Origin: Methanomassiliicoccus sp.
Lineage (GTDB): Archaea > Thermoplasmatota > Thermoplasmata > Methanomassiliicoccales > Methanomassiliicoccaceae
Reading direction: 5' to 3'
Assembly (NCBI GenBank): GCA_016109435.1
Contig: JAEILR010000003.1
Location: forward strand, 248,001 to 312,000
Length of the DNA stretch: 64,000 nt
Positions 8,224 to 16,793 of the stretch are shown in pieces. The notes under the pieces are model-generated. The model was not told where the DNA came from. It saw only the letters and a program-made list of their open reading frames with translations, and did not search any database. Both the position numbers and the translations under genes were made by a program. Within the stretch, counting starts at the first letter, position 1. Each line of letters begins with the position of its first letter.

Positions 8224-11200
8224 TCAGGGGCAGGCCTCTTCGTCCATGCCCTCCGCGCCGGCCTTGGGCGGGGCGCACTTGCCGTCCGGCTCCTCGGAGG
8301 CCACCGCCCCCTTGCTGTCCAGATCGTCCACGGCATGCTCCACCCGTTTCTTGATCGACGGGGTCGACCGCTTGTAGCCGAGCAGGGAGGACACCCCGTC
8401 GATAACTTCCTTCATGTTGGCCGGGCGGTCGGTGGGAAGCAGAGAGTACACCATCGCCTCGATCTCGGCGTCGCATACCTGGTCCACGTCCCGGCGGAAA
8501 CCATCGCACCTCCGGGTCGGGGCCTCGCTCAGGCCGGCGGGCCACAGGAACTCGCCCTCCGCCCTTACTTTCCCCTGCTCGACCAGGGCATCGACCGCCT
8601 GCTTGGTCGCCCTGTCCACGTTCCCGGCCCGCTTGCCGGTGGACGCGGAGACCAGTTCCCTGACGCGCTCCCTGACCACTCCCAGGTGGACCGGGCCCTC
8701 CTGGCCGACGATGATCTCCACCGCCTCGAGCATCGCTGTGGGCTGATCCTCGCCGTAGGTGCGCACGAGGGAGGGGACCTCGCGCAGGTCCACGCGGCGG
8801 TACAGCGGGCACATGCCTTCGGCCACGCCGTCGGAAGGGGCGGCGGTCCCGCTACTATCAAGGGAGCGCTCGATCTCCCCGTTCACCGCCTCCTCCACGG
8901 CCGAGAGCATCGGCTGGACATGGCCGACCATCTCGGCCGGGACCGCTTCCGCAGGCTCGGGCAGGGCGGTGACGGCCACTTCGGCCGGAACGATGTTCTC
9001 TTCCGCGCTGGGGAGAGCTTCCACAGCCTCCGCCACCGGGACCTCGATGTTCGTTGGCATCTTCGCCTCGATCGCCGTGACGGGGGCTCCCGCCTCCGCC
9101 ACGAACGGCTCTGCGGTTAGGGGCGCTGGGTCAACGGCATCCAAGGCCGGCGACCCCTGGGCGGGTGACACGGGCTCCGCGACCGGGGCATTCGGGAGCG
9201 GGGCGTCCTGGACGATCATCTCGACAGGACCCTCGGCCTCCGCAGGCATCTCTTCAACGTAAGTATCGTCCATGGCGGGGGAAACGACCAGCACTGCCGC
9301 CCGCTGGCGCTCCTCCTCCGCCGACCTCTCCGCGGCCAGCGCCCTGGCGCGGTCCAGGGCGGCGAGGGCCCTCTCTCCCTCCCGGTCCCGGTCCCTTATC
9401 CATTCTTGGGACCACAGCCGGTGGATGGACCAGCCGAGACCGGTGAGCACGTCGACCCGGAGCCTCTCGCGGTCCCGTGCCGCTCCCGCCCTCAGGTACG
9501 AGGGACCGTCCAGCAGAATGCCCAGGACGTGATTGCCGGGCCGGTTACGGTCGGCCACGGCCAGGTCCACCCGGGCCTCCGACCTGCCGACCTGCTCCTC
9601 CACCACCAGGCCGCGCGACTCCAGCCAGGCGCGGACATCGGACTGCAGCCCGTCCGTTCTGCCGCCCTTAGCGGCCCCCGCGTCCTCGTGGTCCGCGGAG
9701 CGGGCATAGGCCATATACTCCCTGAGAGCGGCGGTCCCCGCGGTGGTGGCCTCGACGTCCTCGGGCAGCATCGACGACACCAGTTTGATGTGCATCCTCG
9801 CCCGGGTTATGGCCACGTTCAGCCGGCGCTCCCCGCCGGCCTTGTTCAGCGGACCGAAGTTCTGGTACATCTTTCCCTGAGCGTCGCGTCCGTAGCCGAC
9901 GGAGAAGATCATGACGTCGCGCTCATCCCCCTGGACGTTCTCCAGGTTCTTGACGAAGAAGCCTTCCTCCCCCTCGTCGCTGAGCAGCCGCCCGAGGGAC
10001 GGACGCCTGGCAACATGCTTCTCCAGCTCCTCGATGATGGCCATCTGCTGGGGCTCGGAGAACGCCACCACTCCCAGGGACCCCCCGGTGCTTCCGGTGA
10101 GGTGCTCCACCACCATCTCGGCCACGACCTCCGCCTCACGCACGTTCTTCCGGGTACGTGACCGGTCGTACACCCCGTCGGGGACGTGGACGAAGGCCAC
10201 GCCAAGCCCGTCATGGTCGGTGGTGGCCGAGGGGAAGGTGACCAGCCGCCCGCCGTAGAACCGGCGGTTGGAGAACGCTATCAGCGACTCCTGCCTCGAG
10301 CGGTAGTGCCATCGCAGCATGCGCTGGGGCAGGGCCGAGGAACTCTCGTCCAGGATGCTCTCCAGGTCCGGAACGCTCTCGTCCTCGTCATTGACCTCGC
10401 GGAAGAAGTCGGTCGGGGGCAGCTGCTTACCGTCGCCCACGACGATGACCTGCTTGGCCCGCATGATGGAGCCGATGGCGTCCTCCGGACGCACCTGGGA
10501 GGCCTCGTCGAAGATGGTGAGATCGAACCTCACCCGGGAAGGGTCGAGGAAGGTGGACACCGACAGGGGGCTCATCAGCAGGCAGGGCTTGAGCGCCTGG
10601 ATGGGCTCGATGGCCTGGGAGAAAAGCTCCCGCACCGGCCGGAGGTTCCGCTTTCTGCTCACCTCGTGCTTGAGCACCCACAACCCGCTCCCCAGCTCGG
10701 GAGAGGCGAGATCGCACAGCTCCCTCCTCCGGGCGTCCAGGACGACCTTGGCCCGGGCGCCGGCCCGATCGATGTGGCAGCGGTCCAGCTCGGCGAACCG
10801 CTCGATGGTCCGCTCGTGGGCCTCCCGATCGAAATCCCTCAGCCGGCGGTCGCGCGAAAGGATAAGGTCATGCCACAGGGCGAGGTACCGCTTCCGCACC
10901 CCGTCCCACAGACCTGATGCCGGCAGGGTGCCCTGGGACGACAGGACCAGGAGATCCCCCAATCCCCTCTCCCGGGCCTCCTTCCGCACCCGCTGGACCT
11001 CGGTCCACTCCTGGAACCGGGGCATGGTGTCCATGTGCTCCTGGGCCCAGTTCGCGATGTCCTCGAAGGGGACCTCGTGGACGGTGCGACCGGCGGTGAG
11101 CCGGCCCATGTCGAACCGTGCGGAGAGCGGGCTCAGGGAGCCCTCCATGCGCATGGCCGCGTCCTGCAGCCCGTCAACCTTGGTCTTGAGCCCGACCAGC

Positions 11201-13269
11201 TCATCGGGGCCGGAACACAGCAGGCGGACGATGCCCGGGGAGCGGGGGGTGCCGTAGTGGTCGAAGTACGCCTTGGTCCAGTTGATCGCCGCGCGCACCT
11301 TCTCCCAGTCGGTGTTCTCTCCCTGGAAGTGCTTTCCCAGGCGTTCTCCGCATTCCCCTTCCAGGGCATGCAGCTCGGTCACCTGGTCGGAGATCTGGAT
11401 GATCTCCTCGAGGTCCTCCCGTGCCGGCTCGAACTTCAGCTTGCGCTGCCCCCGGTAGAGGCTGCGCAGCGCGCCCATGTCCCGGCGGTAGTTGATGCTG
11501 AACAGGCGTTTCAGCTTACCCTTGTAATCGTTCTGGAAGCGGCCGTGCATGGCGTGGAGGTCCAGCGCCAGGACGTCCTCGCGGTAGCCCTGCCTCAGCC
11601 AGGCGATGCGGTCCCCGAGGCCCAGATAGGCCGCCTTGGTATCGTCCAGCAGGGTCAGCAGGGGTGTGGGGTCGGAGGCCAGCCACTTCTCCTCGGGATA
11701 AGCGGTCAGGTTGACCGCCCGGATGTGCTCGATGAGGTCGTTGACCCCCTTGAGGTGGGGGGGCATCTCCACGTCGAGGTCCTTGCAGAACCCCTCCAAC
11801 GTTTCCCGCAGCCTGCCCGCGTTCATCTTGAGCCCGGACAACTGGTGGGCGATCTCCGTCTGCGCGCTGAGCTTCCAGGAGTCCTCCAGGCAGTCGGACC
11901 AGGGATGGACCGCGTCACTGGCCAAGAGAGGGGCGTACCGCTCCACGTCCCTGACCAGCGGATGCAGGGGGGCGAGGTCCTTCCATCCCAGCCTCTCCAG
12001 GTTGGGGAAACCCATCGGCAGCTCCGGAGCGGCGCGGAGCGCGGTCAGCTCGGACAGCAGCTCGCGGTAGGAGATGCCCAGGCCGTCGCGTACCTGATGC
12101 AGCGCGCCCATGTATTCATCCAGGTGCGACCGGGCGCGGTCCAGTTCCTCCTGCTCGGAGGCAAGGGGCTCGCTCCCCGCGGTCGCCGACAGGCACCGGG
12201 ACAGCTCGTCAACGACGTCCTGCCGCCGGGCATCGTGGTCGTGGATCTCCAGGCAGTAGTCGCCCAGTCCGCGGGCGTCCAGGCGCTTCTTCACCACTTC
12301 CAGCGCGGCCATCTTCTCGGACACGAACAGTACCGTTCTTCCTCGGGACACGACCTCGGCGATGATGTTGGCGATGGTCTGGCTCTTTCCCGTTCCCGGC
12401 GGACCCTGCAGCACGAAGCTGGAACCGCTCACGGCCATGGAGATGGCCTCCTGCTGGCTGGAATCGGCGTCCAGCACCTGATAGTCGACGCCCGCGCCCG
12501 GTAGCAGGGGGGCGATGACGTCATGTTCGACGGCCTCCCCGGACAATGCCCTGATCACCGGATGCCCGGCCGCGACCTCGCGATGCTGACCCAGCTCATC
12601 GTACATGCACATCTTGGGGAACTTGAACAGCCCGAGATAGGACGCATCGGCGGCCTCCCATCCCAGACGCAGGAAGGACCTACGGACCTGCTCAAGGTAA
12701 GCGGCGACGTCCAGGGGGCCCTCGGGCATGGGTGGGAGGGAGAGCGACAGCTCCGAGCGGAGCTTGTGCGCCAGGGTCGGGTTCACGGTCACTTCGCCGG
12801 AAGCCCTCAGAACGTAGGGATCGAGCGGGCCTGCCCGGGCCAGGTCGACGGGGATGAGGAGGAGGGGCGAGCGCACCTTCTGCCCCTGGGTGCCCTCGCT
12901 GGACCATTCCAGCACACCGAGGGTCAGGAACAGCACATTGATGCCCTGCTCCCGCTTGGCCTCTCTGGCCTTGGTGCGGATCAGCATCAGGGAACGGTCC
13001 CCCCTGCCCTTTCCGGCGGGGGCCGGCGCTCCCGGCCCTGCCCTGGTCGCGCACGAGGCCGAACCGTTGGGGCCGACCTCCACCTCGAAGGAGCCCTTTG
13101 CCTCCACCAGGGTACGAAAGATCGTCTGGGACGGCGGTTCCATCAACCGCAGGCAGCCCAGCCGGCTCTCCTTGACGTCCAGCAGCCTGTTCCGCAGGCT
13201 GGTGTCGACCAGGTTCTTCCTCCATCGCTCGATACGTACGTCCACAGGGTCCTCTAGCAGAGCGCTCAT
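8224..13269 (-). CDS. DUF4011-type SF1 helicase paralogue with altered nuclease site
   Basis: 1681 residues, same plan as the 1506-residue neighbour. DUF4011-like N-terminus (VDVRIERWRKNLVDTSLRN), Walker A GPPGTGKSQT near residue 290, Walker B FDEAS near 918, VGDGKQLPPT, and motif VI NVAITRAR near 1151. The nuclease-like fold keeps Asp1235 (ARVDLAV), but the GIECDG motif reads GILLDG, so the likely catalytic Glu is Leu1252. A low-complexity Ala/Pro/Glu/Val linker (about residues 1340-1480), absent from the shorter paralogue, precedes a DUF3320-like C-terminus. Several nucleotide tracts are almost identical to the paralogue. It is probably a helicase with an inactive or altered nuclease domain, and it may pair with its neighbour. 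Confidence 0.85.
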   Translation of the reverse strand: MSALLEDPVDVRIERWRKNLVDTSLRNRLLDVKESRLGCLRLMEPPSQTIFRTLVEAKGSFEVEVGPNGSASCATRAGPGAPAPAGKGRGDRSLMLIRTKAREAKREQGINVLFLTLGVLEWSSEGTQGQKVRSPLLLIPVDLARAGPLDPYVLRASGEVTVNPTLAHKLRSELSLSLPPMPEGPLDVAAYLEQVRRSFLRLGWEAADASYLGLFKFPKMCMYDELGQHREVAAGHPVIRALSGEAVEHDVIAPLLPGAGVDYQVLDADSSQQEAISMAVSGSSFVLQGPPGTGKSQTIANIIAEVVSRGRTVLFVSEKMAALEVVKKRLDARGLGDYCLEIHDHDARRQDVVDELSRCLSATAGSEPLASEQEELDRARSHLDEYMGALHQVRDGLGISYRELLSELTALRAAPELPMGFPNLERLGWKDLAPLHPLVRDVERYAPLLASDAVHPWSDCLEDSWKLSAQTEIAHQLSGLKMNAGRLRETLEGFCKDLDVEMPPHLKGVNDLIEHIRAVNLTAYPEEKWLASDPTPLLTLLDDTKAAYLGLGDRIAWLRQGYREDVLALDLHAMHGRFQNDYKGKLKRLFSINYRRDMGALRSLYRGQRKLKFEPAREDLEEIIQISDQVTELHALEGECGERLGKHFQGENTDWEKVRAAINWTKAYFDHYGTPRSPGIVRLLCSGPDELVGLKTKVDGLQDAAMRMEGSLSPLSARFDMGRLTAGRTVHEVPFEDIANWAQEHMDTMPRFQEWTEVQRVRKEARERGLGDLLVLSSQGTLPASGLWDGVRKRYLALWHDLILSRDRRLRDFDREAHERTIERFAELDRCHIDRAGARAKVVLDARRRELCDLASPELGSGLWVLKHEVSRKRNLRPVRELFSQAIEPIQALKPCLLMSPLSVSTFLDPSRVRFDLTIFDEASQVRPEDAIGSIMRAKQVIVVGDGKQLPPTDFFREVNDEDESVPDLESILDESSSALPQRMLRWHYRSRQESLIAFSNRRFYGGRLVTFPSATTDHDGLGVAFVHVPDGVYDRSRTRKNVREAEVVAEMVVEHLTGSTGGSLGVVAFSEPQQMAIIEELEKHVARRPSLGRLLSDEGEEGFFVKNLENVQGDERDVMIFSVGYGRDAQGKMYQNFGPLNKAGGERRLNVAITRARMHIKLVSSMLPEDVEATTAGTAALREYMAYARSADHEDAGAAKGGRTDGLQSDVRAWLESRGLVVEEQVGRSEARVDLAVADRNRPGNHVLGILLDGPSYLRAGAARDRERLRVDVLTGLGWSIHRLWSQEWIRDRDREGERALAALDRARALAAERSAEEERQRAAVLVVSPAMDDTYVEEMPAEAEGPVEMIVQDAPLPNAPVAEPVSPAQGSPALDAVDPAPLTAEPFVAEAGAPVTAIEAKMPTNIEVPVAEAVEALPSAEENIVPAEVAVTALPEPAEAVPAEMVGHVQPMLSAVEEAVNGEIERSLDSSGTAAPSDGVAEGMCPLYRRVDLREVPSLVRTYGEDQPTAMLEAVEIIVGQEGPVHLGVVRERVRELVSASTGKRAGNVDRATKQAVDALVEQGKVRAEGEFLWPAGLSEAPTRRCDGFRRDVDQVCDAEIEAMVYSLLPTDRPANMKEVIDGVSSLLGYKRSTPSIKKRVEHAVDDLDSKGAVASEEPDGKCAPPKAGAEGMDEEACP

Positions 13270-13342
13270 CCCAACCGTGCGGGAGATGGATTGCGGTTTG
13301 AAAAGGATTGTGTCCCTATTCCGTCATCGGGGAATGATAACC

Positions 13343-13350
13343 TTATTATA
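13343..13350 (-). promoter_or_regulatory. Probable TATA box for the helicase gene
   Basis: The minus strand reads TATAATAA, about 75 nt upstream of the ATG at 13269. This is the only AT-rich box in that leader and suggests a leader of roughly 50 nt. Confidence 0.4.
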
Positions 13351-13388
13351 GCCAGATGGCGTCCAGGCACATGCTGTCGCCAACGGCA

Positions 13389-13398
13389 ATTATATATA
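13389..13398 (+). promoter_or_regulatory. TATA box for the endonuclease IV-like gene
   Basis: ATTATATATA sits 56-65 nt before the ATG at 13454. Initiation near 13420 would give a leader of about 34 nt. It lies back to back with the leftward helicase promoter. Confidence 0.5.
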
Positions 13399-13453
13399 CC
13401 AACCTTCATAATCAGATAGTCTTTAGGGGAAAAATCGGAGTATCGGTGTAATT

Positions 13454-14713
13454 ATGATTCGATTCGGTCCAGCGGGCATTCCACTCTCCTGTAAGGGCAG
13501 GACCCTTCGTGACGGCATCGAGGACGTCCACGGCCTAGGTCTCAACGCCATGGAGGTCCAGATGGTAAGAGTGAACGTCATCGACAGGTTCCCGGACGAG
13601 GAGGAGGTGGGACTCACGCCCTTGGAGGTGGAGAGCGACCTCATCATGGAAATCGTCCGTGTCAAGAACAAGAAGGAGGTCCGCCTCACCCGGCCCACCG
13701 AGAAGATCAAGGAGGATGACGGACTCATCACCCTTGCGTCCGGTCTGGCCCAGAACTTCATCGAGCTGCGCGAGCTGGGGGAAATGGGAAAGGAGATGGA
13801 CGTCCAGCTCTCCATGCACACCCCCTACTACATGGACCTTGCCAGCAACTCCGAGCTGACCGACAGGTGCATGGACAACATCCGCTGGGCAGGTATCATG
13901 ACCGACCAGATGCACGGCTGCCTGGTCGACACCCACCTGGGCCTGGCCCCGGAGAAGATCAAGAAGCAGGCCAAGAAGAACATCACCGAGAACATCACCG
14001 AGATCATGGGGTGGTGGGAGGACAACAAGATCCGGCCCAAGCTGGGGTTCGAGACCAGCGGGAGGAACGAGGTGTTCGGCTCCTTGGAAGAGGTCCTGGA
14101 GATGTGCGACAAGATCAAGGGCACGGTCCCGGTCATCAACTTCGCTCACGTCCATGCCCGGGAGAACGGCGCGCTGAGGGACCCATCCGACTTCGGCGAA
14201 TTACTGGACAAGGTCCGCGAGTACGTCGACGGCCACTTCTACACCCACTTCTCGGGGGTAGAGCATGAGGGCGGGAACGAGAAAAGGATCACCCCCATCA
14301 AGAAGGGCGACCTAAAGTTCGAGCCGCTCGCCGACTTCCTGGCGGAAGAGAACCCAAACATCACCATCATCTCGTCCTCTCCCCTCCTGGAGCATGACGC
14401 CATGTACATGAAGGTCATCTACGAGCGGGTGCTCACCAAGCGGGTGGCCAAGGAAGGCAAGGTAAAGAAGTCGGACAAGGGCAGGGACGAGGATGATGAA
14501 GAGGAGATCGGCTATGAGGGCCTGGGCATGGATGACGGGGAGGAGCCGGAAGAGCCGAAGGCCAAACCCCGGCCTGAGAAGCCGGCCCCGGTGAAGAACG
14601 AGAAGCCGGCGCATAAGTCGGAGAAGAAGCCGGCGCCAAAACCACCGGAGAAGCCTAAAGCCCCGGTCAAGCCGCCGGTCAAGCCGTCGACCCCGGTCAA
14701 AAAGAAGCGGTGA
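13454..14713 (+). CDS. Endonuclease IV-like TIM-barrel protein with a Lys/Pro-rich tail
   Basis: 419 residues. Residues 1 to about 320 resemble the xylose isomerase-like TIM barrel of AP endonuclease family 2 (endonuclease IV). Candidate metal-ligand positions are in LSMHTPYYMDL, VDTHLG, FETSGR, NFAHVHARE and FYTHFSG. Endonuclease IV cuts DNA 5' of abasic sites. The remaining ~85 residues are acidic and then Lys/Pro-rich (repeated KPAP, KPPEKPKAP), look disordered, and may bind nucleic acid. The downstream SIS isomerase gene overlaps its stop. The fold call is firm; the exact substrate is not. Confidence 0.75.
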   Translation: MIRFGPAGIPLSCKGRTLRDGIEDVHGLGLNAMEVQMVRVNVIDRFPDEEEVGLTPLEVESDLIMEIVRVKNKKEVRLTRPTEKIKEDDGLITLASGLAQNFIELRELGEMGKEMDVQLSMHTPYYMDLASNSELTDRCMDNIRWAGIMTDQMHGCLVDTHLGLAPEKIKKQAKKNITENITEIMGWWEDNKIRPKLGFETSGRNEVFGSLEEVLEMCDKIKGTVPVINFAHVHARENGALRDPSDFGELLDKVREYVDGHFYTHFSGVEHEGGNEKRITPIKKGDLKFEPLADFLAEENPNITIISSSPLLEHDAMYMKVIYERVLTKRVAKEGKVKKSDKGRDEDDEEEIGYEGLGMDDGEEPEEPKAKPRPEKPAPVKNEKPAHKSEKKPAPKPPEKPKAPVKPPVKPSTPVKKKR

Positions 14714-15255
14714 CCATGCAGGAATCCCTCGACTATATCCTCGGGGAGATGAGGGGAGCGCTGTCCAGGGTCGATCCGGGGGCGGTGGAGGAGGCCATCC
14801 GCGCGTTCTCGGAGGCCAGGAAGATATTCATCTACGGCGTGGGCCGCTCCGGTCTCGTGGGCCAGGCGTTCGCAGTCCGCCTGGTGCAGATAGGCTTCGA
14901 CGTCCATTTCGTCGGTGACATGACCACCCCGTTCGTCGACGAGCATGATCTGGCGGTCATCGTGTCCAACACCGGGGAGACGATGTCCGCGGTGCAGACC
15001 GCCAACATCGTGAGGAGGGTGGGGGCCAAGGTGGTCGCGGTCACCTCCAATCCCAACTCCAAGCTGAGCCACGCTTCCAGCATCATACTGGAGGTGGGGC
15101 AGTCCAAGGACGAGCAGAAGAAGAGGCTGGCGCCCCTGGGCACCATATTCGAGGACGCCGCCCTGGTGATGTTCGATTCCATCGTCCCCCTGATCATGGA
15201 GAGGATGGACCAGAACGAAGCCTCGCTGAGGCGCCGTCACGCTATCTGGGTCTGA
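14710..15255 (+). CDS. SIS-domain protein, 6-phospho-3-hexuloisomerase-like
   Basis: 181 residues forming a single SIS (sugar isomerase) domain. Diagnostic segments are IYGVGRSGLVGQAFAVRL, VSNTGETMSAVQTA and VTSNPNSKLSHAS. Size and motifs fit the archaeal 6-phospho-3-hexuloisomerase (PHI/HxlB) family, which converts hexulose-6-phosphate to fructose-6-phosphate in ribulose monophosphate chemistry; archaea use it in reverse to make ribulose-5-phosphate. No fused or adjacent hexulose-phosphate synthase is present. The start is GTG 14710, overlapping the upstream stop, or ATG 14716 two codons later; I cannot decide between them. Confidence 0.8.
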   Translation: MTMQESLDYILGEMRGALSRVDPGAVEEAIRAFSEARKIFIYGVGRSGLVGQAFAVRLVQIGFDVHFVGDMTTPFVDEHDLAVIVSNTGETMSAVQTANIVRRVGAKVVAVTSNPNSKLSHASSIILEVGQSKDEQKKRLAPLGTIFEDAALVMFDSIVPLIMERMDQNEASLRRRHAIWV

Positions 15256-15356
15256 GGCCCGGACGGTAATGCAGGGGTCCCTCGTTCTTGGAGGGGCACG
15301 CTCATAATGATGTACCAGCATCGCCGGGACGGACCCGGTGGCCCATCTCCGGCCGC

Positions 15357-16019
15357 TCACTGCGGAACGTCCGGGGCCTTCGGCGGCACCGCCGTCTGCC
15401 TCATGCGCACCGAGGTGCCGTAGTAAGGATTCTGGTACTCATCCCAATAAATGCCGAACGGCCGGGAGCGCACCTTCCCCTCGTCCAGGAAGAAGGCCTC
15501 GATCTCCTTGTTCACCGGATCGATGACGATGGCCGAGTGGCACCGCAGGTTGAACATCCCCCGCTGGGTCTGCACGTCGGTGGAGGACATGAAGCAATGG
15601 TAGGAAGGATGGGAGTGGTACCATCCGACGATCACGTACTTGAATCCGATCTCCTCGAGGGAGGCGAACAGCTTCTCGAACGCATCGGGATCGAACCGCA
15701 CGCTGACATCGGTGGCGTCCAGGTCGGTCGTCGCCACGTCCCTGACCAGCGCGTACTCCCTGCCCTCATGCTGATAGAAGCCGCCGAGCAGCAGGCCCAT
15801 GACCTCCTTGCGCTCGTTCAAGTGCTGGAGAGCATGATTGCGCATCTTCTCCTCGGCGATCTTGGATATATAAAGCTCGAAGCCCTCCCTCTCACGGTCA
15901 AGGTGCTCTTCCAGGCACCTTTCAGTCAGCCACTTGTGGGCCTTCACCCGATCCCTTCTGGGAGGTGGAAGCTCCCTCACCTCCGCGGTCTGGCCGCCGG
16001 TGATGAGGGGAGGGTTCAT
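15357..16019 (-). CDS. JAMM/MPN+ metalloprotease (deubiquitinase-like)
   Basis: 220 residues with a complete JAMM zinc-protease signature: Glu72 in KEVMGLLLGG, then HSHPSYHCFMSSTD giving His135, His137, Ser145 and Asp148 (HxHPx6Sx2D). The family includes Rpn11, CSN5 and prokaryotic JAB enzymes that cleave after the terminal glycine of ubiquitin-like proteins. Residues 1-60 form a charged N-terminal extension. The start overlaps the E2-like stop by 4 nt (ATGA), making it the last gene of the Ubl-E2-JAMM unit. Predicted jobs are to trim the six residues after the Ubl GG and/or to remove the Ubl from targets. The active site looks intact; the substrate is inferred from context. Confidence 0.9.
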   Translation of the reverse strand: MNPPLITGGQTAEVRELPPPRRDRVKAHKWLTERCLEEHLDREREGFELYISKIAEEKMRNHALQHLNERKEVMGLLLGGFYQHEGREYALVRDVATTDLDATDVSVRFDPDAFEKLFASLEEIGFKYVIVGWYHSHPSYHCFMSSTDVQTQRGMFNLRCHSAIVIDPVNKEIEAFFLDEGKVRSRPFGIYWDEYQNPYYGTSVRMRQTAVPPKAPDVPQ

Positions 16020-16525
16020 TCATCCTCCACCACCCTCGGCGGGGGCACCGACACCATCGGGGGCTTATGTCCCTTCCTGGTGTTGAAGTACTCCGCCGAG
16101 GCGGTGCAGCTGTCGGTCCCGAATGGGCTCAGGGGATTGGGGTTGGTCACTAGCGTTTCCACCCCTTTGACGAAGCATATGATGGTGGAATTGAAGCCCC
16201 AGCCCTCCAGAAGCTTGGAGCAGAGATGGCCCCCGTCCTCCGGCATCATGATATTGGGGTGATAGATGGGCGTGAGCCAGGTCACCAGAGGTTTCTCCGT
16301 TGGATAGTTTGGCCCGATGACCATGCGGAAGCGGTGATAGTACCGCGGGACGCACCTGGAACCCTCGATGAAGTAACCCGGGACCCTGGTCAGCTCGATC
16401 TCGATCACAACGGGAAATCTCACCTCGGCGGGATCATCCAGGTCAGGGGCCGAAACGAGGTACTGGGAGACGGCTTTCAGTTCGTTCCTCACCCTGTCTA
16501 TAAGGATGTCAGTTGGGAGCGCCAC
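16016..16525 (-). CDS. E2 ubiquitin-conjugating enzyme-like protein
   Basis: 169 residues with a UBC fold. Landmarks in order are the YPTEKPLVTWLT strand region (compare YPFxPPxVxFxT), the IYHPNI motif with His89-Pro90-Asn91, and catalytic Cys102 in GGHLCSKLLEGW followed by the usual Trp. Then comes VETLVTNPNPLSPFGTDS, matching the (I/L)LxxPNPxxP segment. HPN plus Cys is the signature of active E2 thioester enzymes, in which the Asn stabilises the oxyanion during isopeptide formation. It starts at GTG 16525, inside the Ubl gene (17-nt overlap), and ends in an ATGA overlap with the JAMM gene. It should take the Ubl from the E1-like protein and pass it to lysines. The eight or so C-terminal residues are acidic. 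Confidence 0.88.
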   Translation of the reverse strand: MALPTDILIDRVRNELKAVSQYLVSAPDLDDPAEVRFPVVIEIELTRVPGYFIEGSRCVPRYYHRFRMVIGPNYPTEKPLVTWLTPIYHPNIMMPEDGGHLCSKLLEGWGFNSTIICFVKGVETLVTNPNPLSPFGTDSCTASAEYFNTRKGHKPPMVSVPPPRVVEDE

Positions 16526-16766
16526 GGCATCCGCCTTCTGGATCGGGGATCACTTCAAGCTCGTCGCCTTCAACGATGCACGCCTCCAGCACCGTCTGCT
16601 TGCCTCGCAGCAGCTTCTTGCCCTTCCTCAGGACATAGGCACCGGGATCCTTTTCCCAGTGATTTGCGGCACTAGAGATGATCTCCTCCACAAGGTTCTC
16701 CTGTTCAAGCTCCACATCGATCACGGACCCGGTCTCCGCATTCCTCACTTTTACCTTGAGAGGCAT
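16509..16766 (-). CDS. Ubiquitin-like beta-grasp protein with a processable GG C-terminus
   Basis: 85 residues. The order beta-hairpin (LKVKVRNAETGSVIDVELEQ), helix (LVEEIISSAANHWEKD), strands (AYVLRKGKKLL) and a terminal strand (EGDELEVIPDP) fits the ubiquitin/YukD beta-grasp fold. The protein ends EGG-CRGAPN: the diglycine is residues 78-79, followed by six extra residues, as in ubiquitin precursors that need maturation. The neighbouring JAMM enzyme is the obvious processing candidate. It overlaps the E2 gene by 17 nt and is preceded by its own TATA-like box, with the E1-like gene 70 nt upstream. MoaD/ThiS/SAMP proteins normally end directly in GG, so the tail argues against a simple sulfur carrier. 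Confidence 0.82.
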   Translation of the reverse strand: MPLKVKVRNAETGSVIDVELEQENLVEEIISSAANHWEKDPGAYVLRKGKKLLRGKQTVLEACIVEGDELEVIPDPEGGCRGAPN

Positions 16767-16793
16767 ATTATCTGCACGTCCAGATTAATTGCT

